Shown: positions 37,301 through 49,516 of the stretch, piece by piece | Layout of the letters: each line of letters starts with the position of its first letter | Numbering within the stretch: position 1 is the first letter of the stretch | Assembly (NCBI GenBank): GCA_040954595.2 | Contig: CM082581.2 | Span: 11,718,001-11,782,000 of the forward strand | Length of the DNA stretch: 64,000 nt | Direction of reading: 5' to 3' | Origin: Balanoglossus misakiensis | Taxonomy: Eukaryota > Hemichordata | Made by a program: the position numbers and the translations under genes | Notes under the pieces: generated by a model | The model's input: only the letters and a program-made list of their open reading frames with translations | What the model was told of the DNA's origin: nothing | The model's database searches: none

Positions 37301-40300
37301 ATTTTCATGGGCTATAACCCATGGTTTTTTCAAAAAAATGAAGAAATTTTGATATTTCGCAAAGTCGAAAAATTGTCATTTTGGGATGATTTTCATGGGC
37401 TATAACCCATGGTTTTTTCAAAAAAATGAAGAAATTTTGATATTTCGCAAAGTCGCAAAATTGTCATTTTGGGATGATTTTCATGGGCTATAACCCATGG
37501 TTTTTTCAAAAAAATGAAGAAATTTTGATATTTCGCAAAGTCGAAAAATTGTCATTTTGGGATGATTTTCATGGGCTATAACCCATGGTTTTTTCAAAAA
37601 AATGAAGAAATTTTGATATTTCGCAAAGTCGAAAAATTGTCATTTTGGGATGATTTTCATGGGCTATAACCCATGGTTTTTTCAAAAAAATGAAGAAATT
37701 TTGATATTTCGCAAAGTCGAAAAATTGTCATTTTGGGATGATTTTCATGGGCTATAACCCATGGTTTTTTCAAAAAAATGAAGAAATTTTGATATTTCGC
37801 AAAGTCGAAAAATTGTCATTTTGGGATGATTTTCATGGGCTATAACCCATGGTTTTTTCAAAAAAATGAAGAAATTTTGATATTTCGCAAAGTCGAAAAA
37901 TTGTCATTTTGGGATGATTTTCATGGGCTATAACCCATGGTTTTTTCAAAAAAATGAAGAAATTTTGATATTTCGCAAAGTCGAAAAATTGTCATTTTGG
38001 GATGATTTTCATGGGCTATAACCCATGGTTTTTTCAAAAAAATGAAGAAATTTTGATATTTCGCAAAGTCGAAAAATTGTCATTTTGGGATGATTTTCAT
38101 GGGCTATAACCCATGGTTTTTTCAAAAAAATGAAGAAATTTTGATATTTCGCAAAGTCGAAAAATTGTCATTTTGGGATGATTTTCATGGGCTATAACCC
38201 ATGGTTTTTTCAAAAAAATGAAGAAATTTTGATATTTCGCAAAGTCGAAAAATTGTCATTTTGGGATGATTTTCATGGGCTATAACCCATGGTTTTTTCA
38301 AAAAAATGAAGAAATTTTGATATTTCGCAAAGTCGAAAAATTGTCATTTTGGGATGATTTTCATGGGCTATAACCCATGGTTTTTTCAAAAAAATGAAGA
38401 AATTTTGATATTTCGCAAAGTCGAAAAATTGTCATTTTGGGATGATTTTCATGGGCTATAACCCATGGTTTTTTCAAAAAAATGAAGAAATTTTGATATT
38501 TCGCAAAGTCGAAAAATTGTCATTTTGGGATGATTTTCATGGGCTATAACCCATGGTTTTTTCAAAAAAATGAAGAAATTTTGATATTTCGCAAAGTCGA
38601 AAAATTGTCATTTTGGGATGATTTTCATGGGCTATAACCCATGGTTTTTTCAAAAAAATGAAGAAATTTTGATATTTCGCAAAGTCGAAAAATTGTCATT
38701 TTGGGATGATTTTCATGGGCTATAACCCATGGTTTTTTCAAAAAAATGAAGAAATTTTGATATTTCGCAAAGTCGAAAAATTGTCATTTTGGGATGATTT
38801 TCATGGGCTATAACCCATGGTTTTTTCAAAAAAATGAAGAAATTTTGATATTTCGCAAAGTCGAAAAATTGTCATTTTGGGATGATTTTCATGGGCTATA
38901 ACCCATGGTTTTTTCAAAAAAATGAAGAAATTTTGATATTTCGCAAAGTCGAAAAATTGTCATTTTGGGATGATTTTCATGGGCTATAACCCATGGTTTT
39001 TTCAAAAAAATGAAGAAATTTTGATATTTCGCAAAGTCGCAAAATTGTCATTTTGGGATGATTTTCATGGGCTATAACCCATGGTTTTTTCAAAAAAATG
39101 AAGAAATTTTGATATTTCGCAAAGTCGAAAAATTGTCATTTTGGGATGATTTTCATGGGCTATAACCCATGGTTTTTTCAAAAAAATGAAGAAATTTTGA
39201 TATTTCGCAAAGTCGAAAAATTGTCATTTTGGGATGATTTTCATGGGCTATAACCCATGGTTTTTTCAAAAAAATGAAGAAATTTTGATATTTCGCAAAG
39301 TCGAAAAATTGTCATTTTGGGATGATTTTCATGGGCTATAACCCATGGTTTTTTCAAAAAAATGAAGAAATTTTGATATTTCGCAAAGTCGAAAAATTGT
39401 CATTTTGGGATGATTTTCATGGGCTATAACCCATGGTTTTTTCAAAAAAATGAAGAAATTTTGATATTTCGCAAAGTCGAAAAATTGTCATTTTGGGATG
39501 ATTTTCATGGGCTATAACCCATGGTTTTTTCAAAAAAATGAAGAAATTTTGATATTTCGCAAAGTCGAAAAATTGTCATTTTGGGATGATTTTCATGGGC
39601 TATAACCCATGGTTTTTTCAAAAAAATGAAGAAATTTTGATATTTCGCAAAGTCGAAAAATTGTCATTTTGGGATGATTTTCATGGGCTATAACCCATGG
39701 TTTTTTCAAAAAAATGAAGAAATTTTGATATTTCGCAAAGTCGAAAAATTGTCATTTTGGGATGATTTTCATGGGCTATAACCCATGGTTTTTTCAAAAA
39801 AATGAAGAAATTTTGATATTTCGCAAAGTCGAAAAATTGTCATTTTGGGATGATTTTCATGGGCTATAACCCATGGTTTTTTCAAAAAAATGAAGAAATT
39901 TTGATATTTCGCAAAGTCGAAAAATTGTCATTTTGGGATGATTTTCATGGGCTATAACCCATGGTTTTTTCAAAAAAATGAAGAAATTTTGATATTTCGC
40001 AAAGTCGAAAAATTGTCATTTTGGGATGATTTTCATGGGCTATAACCCATGGTTTTTTCAAAAAAATGAAGAAATTTTGATATTTCGCAAAGTCGAAAAA
40101 TTGTCATTTTGGGATGATTTTCATGGGCTATAACCCATGGTTTTTTCAAAAAAATGAAGAAATTTTGATATTTCGCAAAGTCGAAAAATTGTCATTTTGG
40201 GATGATTTTCATGGGCTATAACCCATGGTTTTTTCAAAAAAATGAAGAAATTTTGATATTTCGCAAAGTCGAAAAATTGTCATTTTGGGATGATTTTCAT

Positions 40301-41458
40301 GGGCTATAACCCATGGTTTTTTCAAAAAAATGAAGAAATTTTGATATTTCGCAAAGTCGAAAAATTGTCATTTTGGGATGATTTTCATGGGCTATAACCC
40401 ATGGTTTTTTCAAAAAATTGAAGAAATTTTGATATTTCTCAAAGTCGAAAAATTGTCATTTTGGGATGATTTTCATGGGCTATAACCCATGGTTTTTTCA
40501 AAAAATTGAAGAAATTTTGATATTTCGCAAAGTCGAAAAATTGTCATTCTGGGATGATTTTCATGGGCTATAACCCATGCTTTTTTCAAAAAAATGAAGA
40601 AATTTTGATATTTCGCAAAGTCGAAAATTTGTCATTTAGGTATGATTTTCATGGGCTATAACCCATGGTTTTTTAAAAAAAATGAAGAAATTTTGATATT
40701 TCGCAAAGTCGAAAAATTGTCATTTTGGGATGATTTTCATGGGCTATAACCCATGGTTTTTTCAAAAAATTGAAGAAATTTTGATATTTCGCAAAGTCGA
40801 AAAATTGTCATTTTGGGATGATTTTCATGGGCTATAACCCATGGTTTTTTCAAAAAAATGAAGAAATTTTGATATTTCGCAAAGTCGAAAAATTGTCATT
40901 TTGGGATGATTTTCATGGGCTATAACCCATGGTTTTTTCAAAAAATTGAAGAAATTTTGATATTTCGCAAAGTCGAAAAATTGTCATTTTGGGATGATTT
41001 TCTTGGGCTATAACCCATGGTTTTTTCAAAAAATTGAAGAAATTTTGATATTTCGCAAAGTCGAAAAATTGTCATTCTGGGATGATTTTCATGGGCTATA
41101 ACCCATGGTTTTTTCAAAAAAATGAAGAAATTTTGATATTTCGCAAAGTCGAAAATTTGTCATTTAGGTATGATTTTCATGGGCTATAACCCATGGTTTT
41201 TTCAAAAAAATGAAGAAATTTTGATATTTCGCAAAGTCGAAAAATTGTCATTTTGGGATGATTTTCATGGGCTATAACCCATGGTTTTTTCAAAAAAATG
41301 AAGAAATTTTGATATTTCGCAAAGTCGAAAAATTGTCATTTTGGGATGATTTTCATGGGCTATAACCCATGGTTTTTTCAAAAAATTGAAGAAATTTTGA
41401 TATTTCGCAAAGTCGAAAAATTGTCATTTTGGGATGATTTTCATGGGCTATAACCCAT
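28309..41458. repeat. Satellite array B, about 150 copies of an 88-bp monomer
   Basis: Monomer with core CATGGGCTATAACCCATG followed by GTTTTTTCAAAAAAATGAAG, then GATATTTCGCAAAGTCG. The first 15 monomers (28303-29623) have no net indel. From about 29,665 to 35,400 many monomers carry 1-base indels, mostly in T, A, G or C runs, and one is shortened to 63 bp (32339-32401). From about 35,480 to 40,398 copies are nearly identical (45-50 units with one 2-base insertion near 36,523). The last 12 monomers (40398-41454, exactly 12 x 88) form two 6-monomer blocks with shared variants. Monomers also differ at one site, gtcgAaaa versus gtcgCaaa. The first half of the monomer is clearly related to A. The many MKKPWVIAHENHPKM-type frames are artefacts of the repeat. 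Confidence 0.97.
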
Positions 41459-41599
41459 GCATATGACATGGAAACGCCAAAATGAGCAAAATTTTCAAAG
41501 TCGAGAATTTGTCATTTTTTGAGCGTTCATGACATGCATATGACATGGAAATGCCAAAATGAGCAAAATTTTCAAGGTCGAGAATTTGTCATTTTTGAT
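41459..41599. repeat. Right remnant of satellite A (about 1.5 copies)
   Basis: Directly after the B array, sequence returns to A type at the core TAACCCATG: CATATGACATGGAAACGCC and so on. One further monomer has a 9-base deletion of GCTGTAACC near 41529. The array then ends in GAGAATTTGTCATTTTTGAT at about 41,599. Orientation is the same as in the left A array, and ACATGGAAA marks it as the right-hand A subtype. Confidence 0.92.
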
Positions 41600-44500
41600 G
41601 CATCCCTTGTCGTTTGAATCCTCAAATCGATGGGAGTAGATGATTGGAGTTTTTCCTATCAGGGGGTCCACCACATGAGATGCCAACCTCGGCTATTAAT
41701 GCAGTTATGGAAAAATTTGCCTGTTTGGATAATTTAGCTTAAACGGGCAGAGCACGATGTTTTATCGACGCTGAATTGTCAGATCTACGCATTTCAGTCC
41801 AATGTGCAGAGCGAATTCGCCGAAGATCAGAGTTGAGTGCAAGAAGAATTTCGATACTTCCCGTCATACATTTCCGCCGAGAAAGCTTAAACACAGCATC
41901 GTATCGATCTCTCATAAGTTTGTATTGATCTGCGGGTAAAAGCGTCATCACAAAAACAAAAATGCGACCTTCAGAACTAGGCCAAGGACAACTTTGCAGA
42001 CTGTTGCGGAATTCTGAGCGAATACGTACAGTCTTTTGGGATTTGAGTTGATACGAGGATGCCGTGTCTTTTTTCAGAATTCAGCTTTTCAGAGGAATCT
42101 TTCGTTGCATTGTGTGCCCAGCACGTAGGAGACCGTGTCACAGTTGGACACAAAATTGCAATACCGTAAGCAGTCTTTCTGTCGACGCCACGCATTTAAT
42201 GGAATGTGTAGCTGAGTCAGTTTCTATGGCGACTGCTTGCCCATCGGCACTCTCTTTGCAAAAGTTTGCACTGAATAATTTAGACGTTGTAAAAATACAT
42301 TTAGATACAGCTATTTTACGACGGCCTGAGAATAGTCTTTAGCATGATATAAGCACTGTTAAAGAGAGGACATTAAATTTTACTTGGAATTGAATCAATG
42401 GATTCTAAAAGAAATTATGAGATTTTTTTCACCTCGAACAGAAAAAGCACGATGTTCGGAGATGAACTCATTTCGCATAAGAAAAATAAACGCCATTTCC
42501 TAACTTACCGTTGTAAATAAATCGAGCTATCATATTAATTGTAATCAGCCAATCTTTTACAAATTTCAAAATAGCCAACGAAAGGTGAAAAATCGTATTT
42601 GTGAAATTTGCCACAGCCTTAAGTGACGAAGCGATTATGAGCTGGCATCAGAAAATAATGATGTCTGGAAATCTCATAAAAAAACGCTGCGCTGGCTACA
42701 GCGTCATTAGCGAAACAGAATGCATTGGATATTGCGTGATATCTTCACTATGGCTCCGGCTGTAGACAAATTTGTGAGATTACAGTAAGTTGATGCCGAT
42801 CAATCAGTCAATCAACTAACCTACCAGACAACTAATCGATCGATTGTTTGAGTGGTGGATCGATTAACTATTTGCATTAACCGGGAATAACCTTAGGGAT
42901 TTGGGACTTGAGAGACATCGAAATTTATTTTAGAATATTCAGTAAGAACTTTTAAATCTTCATATCAACTACATGGATATGTAAATATTACAATGACGCA
43001 GGTATCATTGCACTAAACATGAAAATGCTTCTTGCATTTTTCGACTTCTAATTAATTTAATATCAAATTTCACTAACGAGTGGTTAATGTCTGGTTCTAA
43101 TCTCTACGTCTGTATTGACGTCACTGCAGATTATGAAACCGTGTTTTCGAAAAAAAGACAACTGGAAACATCTTGTAGTCGTAAAAGAAATGGGCAAATA
43201 ATAAGGGGGCATCAGCTGTTACTTTTTTGCATTATATGATTGCTATCTTCGCAAAATTGGAAATTATTTTCATTTGAATAATTTAAAATCATCACCACGT
43301 CCATGAAAAAAGCTTCTTAGATTCAAGATTATATAATAATAGGCGCAACAAATCTCATTACTAATGGCATCTACACCCATCACTTGTAAAGTCTCGTGAT
43401 TTAGAATGTGTTGATCGACAAAATGAATTCTTTCTTTAATGGCTTAAGGGTCCGTCTTGGGGGTGAGGTTAAAGGGATCTAACACTTATGGTGTGATACA
43501 TGATAATGATTATTCTGAAACATTAGACATAATAGAAAGTGTCTGATTATCTGTTACTGGGCACGCGACTCGGGAAACGAACGACACATTCTAAGTTTTC
43601 AACTGCAGCGCTGAGCGATTAACGATGTACAATGATACGGATGAACGAATGAGCTCACCGACTCGCGCGCTCACATGTCAGTCAGATAGTATTGCATGAA
43701 AGCTCATCAAATCAGAGTTTCTCTCGCCAGATCTCGCCATTTTCATCTTCATGGTGATTGAAACGGGTAATTTTAAACTCTGTGACTCGGGTCTATTAGG
43801 TCTCAAATTCACTCCACACGACGTTAATATAGCAGACGACTTTATTGGCACATCATTCTGTCGCGAAAAGAGAAAACTGACGATTTGTGATCCAAAACAG
43901 TTATCTGGTCTGTTCTGCTATTCAAGTCAATCACTGTTCAGCATTCTCCAATTCCATTGCATAACAGTCGTGCGTTGTCACACCTGGACGGAATGGTTTG
44001 AATTGACCGTTGACCCGATGGTAATAAAATGATAAGATAAAAACACGACCTCTGCGTGGCAATGTAAACTTGTTAAATTAATAATATGCAAACCTTTACC
44101 TAGCCCCTTTGCTACAATACCATTATGGTTTCCCGTGTACCTTTGAAACATCGACAAAGAAACCGCAAAATACACAAATTAAAATTAAGAAATAACACTT
44201 AAAGGAAATGAGCACATTTGCACCATTAGGTAAAACAAGGTCCATTTCATTGCAATATTTGACATTCTGCTGAATATAAACTCGGAGCATGCGTGATAGG
44301 ATATTCTGACGGGGACTTTTTAGTCGCTTTGGCAGTTTCAGACGTCGTGAAAACACATGTGTTCCCTTGGTAACAGTGATCACTAAAAGACCATCGCTCA
44401 TTACAATTGCATTCCAAATATCTCTACCGCGTCATCATTTATGGATCCAAATTGATGTAAAGCCGTTATCAGATTACCGATCTGCAAAGATAGCAAGACG

Positions 44501-44944
44501 CTGAGTACTTCAGATAAACGACGTTGTCCGTACCGCTTCTTCAAGTCTCAGTAATAACTTTCAGTAACCGTCCCCTTGGGGAGTCATCGACCACTAGGGC
44601 ACCCCAGCTCTGTTGCTGTCTGCTTGAGAACGGCGTCTTCAACTACGTTTCAAGTAGGAAAACGTGATTTTATCGTCGCTGATGTTCCGATTAAGTCAAT
44701 TAACTTGTCGATTCCGAATAGATCTTATCAAACTGTAATAGAAATTCGATTAAAGTCAAGGCAATTAGGTTCTGTGTCCATTATGGTCAAGCTTCGGGTT
44801 TTGCGCAACACAAGTGCGTTACATGATCGACATAGACACACATGTAATATCTTCACATACAGCCTCGACTACTGTGTTGGCAAATAGACATATAGAGATG
44901 CGTGCGCAGACAGTCAACTATCTGGCAGAAAAAAAAGAGACTAT

Positions 44945-44979
44945 GACAGACAGTAGACAGAGACAGAGAGACAGAGAGA

Positions 44980-45046
<67 letters not shown>

Positions 45047-45088
45047 GTGAGAGAGGGAGGGAGAGAGAGGGCGAGGGGGAGAGAGGGA
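44945..45088. repeat. (GA)n / (GACA)n simple repeat
   Basis: About 144 bases, mainly GA dinucleotides with interspersed ACAG units, ending in a G-rich purine stretch. The serine/leucine-rich and arginine/glutamate-rich open frames across it on both strands are repeat artefacts. Confidence 0.9.
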
Positions 45089-47584
45089 ATATATTGAGCA
45101 AAATGGACATTTCAAATGTTCACAGATTTTACATCCCATAACGGGAGTCATTGCTCAGACTCGTTAAAACCACGCTTCGGGGAAATTTTCACTCCATGAA
45201 TAAGGAAACAGAGGACAAATTCAGCAAGAGTCGCACCCATTCAGGCGAGACTGAAAAAAAGTGTAAAATTCATGACAATATTGTAAACTACATTTCAGTC
45301 AAGACACGGGTTGGGTGTCTTCGAGCAAATTTGGGTGGGAAAAGGCGCTGATTGATCCTCATCGCGCCCTGGTTAGCCATCGGCTTTCATTGCAAACATG
45401 TCTTTCATCCACTGTAAGTAGTTGTCAGAAAGCACGTTTTGCCAGATAATGTTCTTTCGCCATGGAAATACACAAAATGGGAGTTGGAAAATTCGAGAAG
45501 ATGTGATTTGCTGCGAACGGATGCGCAAAACTTTTTTGAAATATTCTTCCTTAAAACTTTGGATATGATACACACTTCTGATGAGAGTAAACGAAATGCC
45601 AGTCGTGAGAAAGATGGTCTGACTCTCACGAGACCAGAGTGCCAGCGATACAAATATGAGATTCGTGCACCGAGAACGCTAATGTCTAATTCGATAAATG
45701 TGTTTGAACAGATTTAGCCAAGGGGCACTTTGTTTTACAGATGTAGCAAACGAAGCCAATATGTCGTGTTTCATGACCACTCGCCGTAGAGAATGTTCAT
45801 ATGATGTACAAGACGTCGTAGTTTTCTTCGCGCTGATTGGCCAAACGAGCAAATTATTACGACCAACTCGTCGGGTATGATAGAACGCAATACGCGTGTC
45901 ATATGTACGTGATGTGTCCTGTATGTGAGTGGTCTTTTTGGCACACACGCCTTGTGCTTTACTTTCGACGAGTGACAGCGAACCAGATAAAAAAAATTCA
46001 ACGAGTTCGACTCATAGTTACAGCCCTCTATTGAGGAATTGATTATGATCAAAGCATTTACTAGGAGCTCGTTAATAACATTACTATTGCCTTTGAACGA
46101 CACAGAGACCCTGTTGACCTTGGTTTTAAGAGAAAATTAACTTGACAAATTGAATTTATTTACGATTTGTTTGGAGAGAGTGTATTTGCGTATGCCATAT
46201 AAGTAGTCAGTCAAATTTAACAGTGTCCGCTAAAATCGTTGTTGTGATAGTCAGGGCAAGGCGAATATTCCCTGAATAAAAACGTTGAAACTCTAGAACA
46301 AACACTCGCGTAGAGACACGCAACACCCGAGCTGTAAAATAACCCTGCGGGAGAAAATGCGATTCTCTTCGGAGTTTTCAAAATGTCAAAATGGCAGCGA
46401 AGAGCTCTCTCGGCGGGACCCGATACTGTTCTCCAGTTAATAAAATGTGACAAAGAAGCAACCGGGCACGTCAAAAGGAAATAAGAGATTCCAAACCTTG
46501 AAAAAGATTCATTCAGTGCAAATCAGAGCCTACACCGAATGGCTCAGCAGACACATTCGAGGAATATAATCGGGTTAAACATTCCCTCATTCCCTTTTTT
46601 AATTCATACTTGTCATTCTGTTTCTCAAGGACTCCAAACTCAGTGGCGACATTCTTTTTTTCAATTTTGCATCCTCAATCATATTTTTATTTGCTGGAAA
46701 TACGACAGTCAATCTCTTTAAACGGTGCAATAAGGTTATAACCAGATGATAATACAACTTCAGAATGGAGTAGGATAAGCACATTTAATTGCTGATCCTC
46801 TTCCTGGTTAAATCGTCATGAAGAATGTCGTTTCCAAAATAAATCCATCCATATTTTTCTTAAAGCTTACTGTACATTCAGCCCTTAGTATACTGGTCAG
46901 TATATTGTCACATGAGCTGCACACCTAGAAAGATTGCATGTACTTGGAACTGTGTGACATTGAGCGTGTGTATTTCTATGGTTGATATAATCTCACGTGT
47001 AATTGACACGCGATTGACATGAAGTAAATATGACAATTAATATATCACAGGAAGTCTGTTTAACTTGGCATAAAGGAGTCAGGCGTCATGTTTACTTGAA
47101 CCATTATACTGTCAAGGCAACTGTTAATAATTCAATAATATGAGGCAGAGGAATCGAGATTTAATTTCAACCGAAAAATCAATTACTTTCGTTGTCCGCC
47201 AAGGCCAACATCATAATGCGGTGCATCAATGCCAGAGTGGGGTTATCTGTCTGCTGATAGTCGGGGATAACGTTGGAGGATATGAAGGAAAAAAACGGAG
47301 AATCCAGTGATGTCAGACAGCAGTTTCTGGTAGGCCAATTTCCGCGTGGACCCACCCTGCAAACACGAAGGCTGCAATCAGTGGGCTCGGACCAGACCAC
47401 GTGTCAAGGCATTTGCGCGTGCGTCGCATCTTCTGTGGTCTCGTCCCCATGAGAGAACCTTGGTGAAAAGTGACGATGTCCGTTTTACTCACTTGCATAT
47501 TATTGTTTTATGTATGGCACAAAAGCCACATTTGTTGATACAAAATAAAAACGACCGATGATCATATTAATGATAATGCTCGTT

Positions 47585-47631
47585 TGTGTGTAGGTGTGTG
47601 TGTGCGCGCGTGTGTGCGAGGGGGGGGGGGG
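47585..47631. repeat. Alternating TG/CG tract followed by 12 G
   Basis: GTGTGTAGG, then TGTGTGTGTGCGCGCGTGTG, then GCGA and a run of 12 G. The alternating purine-pyrimidine part with CG steps is a typical Z-DNA-prone sequence. Confidence 0.8.
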
Positions 47632-49093
47632 TCTTGTTTAGAACGCGCAGCCTTGCATTTTTGACATTCAACTGAAACATAGCGCCACCAATACTTGAAG
47701 TATGACAGTCAATTCACCCGTACACTGATGAGAATCATCAAGATGATTGATGAATCCGCAGAAATGTCTTGCCATGTCGATGCCCTATAATTAATGGATC
47801 TAACTAGAAAGTGGTGGACAATAAAAATACAATGATCATACAAACACCCCATCAATTTAATGGCGCCTTAGGCGACACACCATCTTTCGGGTTCACTGTG
47901 GGCCTTTGTCACTTTCACGGGTTGCCACGCGTACTGATTTTATCTGAATTAAAAAAAAGAGCGTTACATTAGTTATGACTTTTATGCAGGCTTATTGACA
48001 TGTTTTTTCCGCTCATTAATTACGACGATAAATGTAACGTGGCATTTTGATAAAACGTGGTTCAACGTCAATATTAGCCTTTACCCGCGGCCATTACGAC
48101 TGATGAAATCGTCATTCCCCGATTGTGTCACACTCGTTTGCTTTCAATGATTTGTTATCTCTCAGTGAGGCCACCGGCAAATTTCACTTTCGCGGGAATG
48201 AGTGCGCGTAGCGATGGCTGCAAACGCTGGTAGAAGAATAAAAACGGTGCTGTGTTTATTTTTTATAATTTCAGCGGAGATGTTCAGTCGCTCACTATGC
48301 ACAGCTTGGCAGAAACGCTCTTAGCTCTGCAAAAAAAACATTTGGGAGTAATCATTTAATGCTTGCTTAGACACGATTTCCAAACACGGTCGTAATTTTG
48401 AAACACATTCTCTGATTTTAATTTTTTAGTGCTTGGACGCCTTGAAGAATTGAGTGGCTGCCATAAAACGGGGTTAGTCTGATCGCTCCCGTGTGAATCG
48501 AGGAGAGGGTCGTAATTCACGGAAGCACCCCCGGTAGAATTTATCGCCATGTGTGTGAAAGACGTCGATCGCGTCATATAGTACACAGTAACGCCGGGTA
48601 GGGTCCCTTAGCTGAACAAATAACACTACATCAAGCGTTCCATAACCTTTCCATTTCAGAAGACAGTCTATTTGCTCAACATTTTACGCTCTAGCCATTA
48701 TCCGGCATAATTGACCCAACTCAAACACATAGTTTATGCGGCACGCGTTAGCAATCCTATCGGAGTCATGTTTGTAAATAAAGTCCATATAGGAGTACAT
48801 GTTTGGCTAGTCATTTGCTCATGATGGACGCAGTGAAAATTTGAATCTTGTTACGTCACGAACTCGCAATGTTTTCCGCACACCTGGACGAGAAATTTAC
48901 AGTACTTGACGCCCCTCCGTTTGTGATTAACGCAGCTGCTCGCATGAAAGCAATTGTCCTATACACCTATAACATTTCACTGACCTGTGGCATGTCGGCG
49001 TGTACAATCAGTGCAAACGACGGCGCTTTCGTGTCTTGCATAAGAGCAACGATGAGATTTTTACGGCCCAGTTCATGATTATCACTTGTAAAT

Positions 49094-49516
49094 ATGTTTC
49101 CTCGGGTGCTGTATACCATAGACCCTGAAGCTCCAGAAGCTCAATGTGCATACCGATCAGTAAATCTGAAATCTGTCATGGAGAGACTCAATCGATTGAC
49201 CTTTGACCTCCAGGAGAAATACAAGGCTTCCGCTTTGGCTGCACCCGAATTACGCGAGAGGGCACATCCGGACCAAAATAGAACACCAAGCGTTAAAACT
49301 GCAATTTCTAGAAACAGACGAGGTACCTTTGCACTGACAGCATATCATTCTTCGTTGAGAAACGAGTACTTTCCTACGCACCCATGCATTTTGAAGCGGA
49401 AATTACTATTTGATGGAGTGGCGCGTCTTGTTACGACGACATTTCTTAAAAATCGAAGGACAAACCGCAGTCCAGCAAAGCTCAGGGGTAGTACAAGTGA
49501 ACCAGTGGGATTTTAA
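49094..49516 (+). CDS. Unassigned open frame, 140 codons, probably not a gene
   Basis: The longest ATG frame in unique sequence apart from the two recognised genes and their antisense shadows. The predicted product has a possible amphipathic stretch (MERLNRLTFDLQEKYKAS) and a basic C-terminal half, with no signal peptide, membrane helix or domain that I recognise. The same frame is also open upstream (48848-49075), separated by one TGA at 49076-49078. Random frames of 130 codons occur elsewhere in this window, so length alone is not good evidence. It could be a fortuitous frame, an exon of an unknown gene, or a decayed gene. Confidence 0.12.
   Translation: MFPRVLYTIDPEAPEAQCAYRSVNLKSVMERLNRLTFDLQEKYKASALAAPELRERAHPDQNRTPSVKTAISRNRRGTFALTAYHSSLRNEYFPTHPCILKRKLLFDGVARLVTTTFLKNRRTNRSPAKLRGSTSEPVGF

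Noticed and set aside
24224-41599. CRISPR-like array
   Set aside because: Monomers are adjacent and homologous along their whole length, with no unique spacers. The surrounding genes are spliced animal genes, so this is a satellite.
44853-45151. Leu/Ser-rich and Arg/Glu-rich frames
   Set aside because: They are products of the GA simple repeat on both strands.
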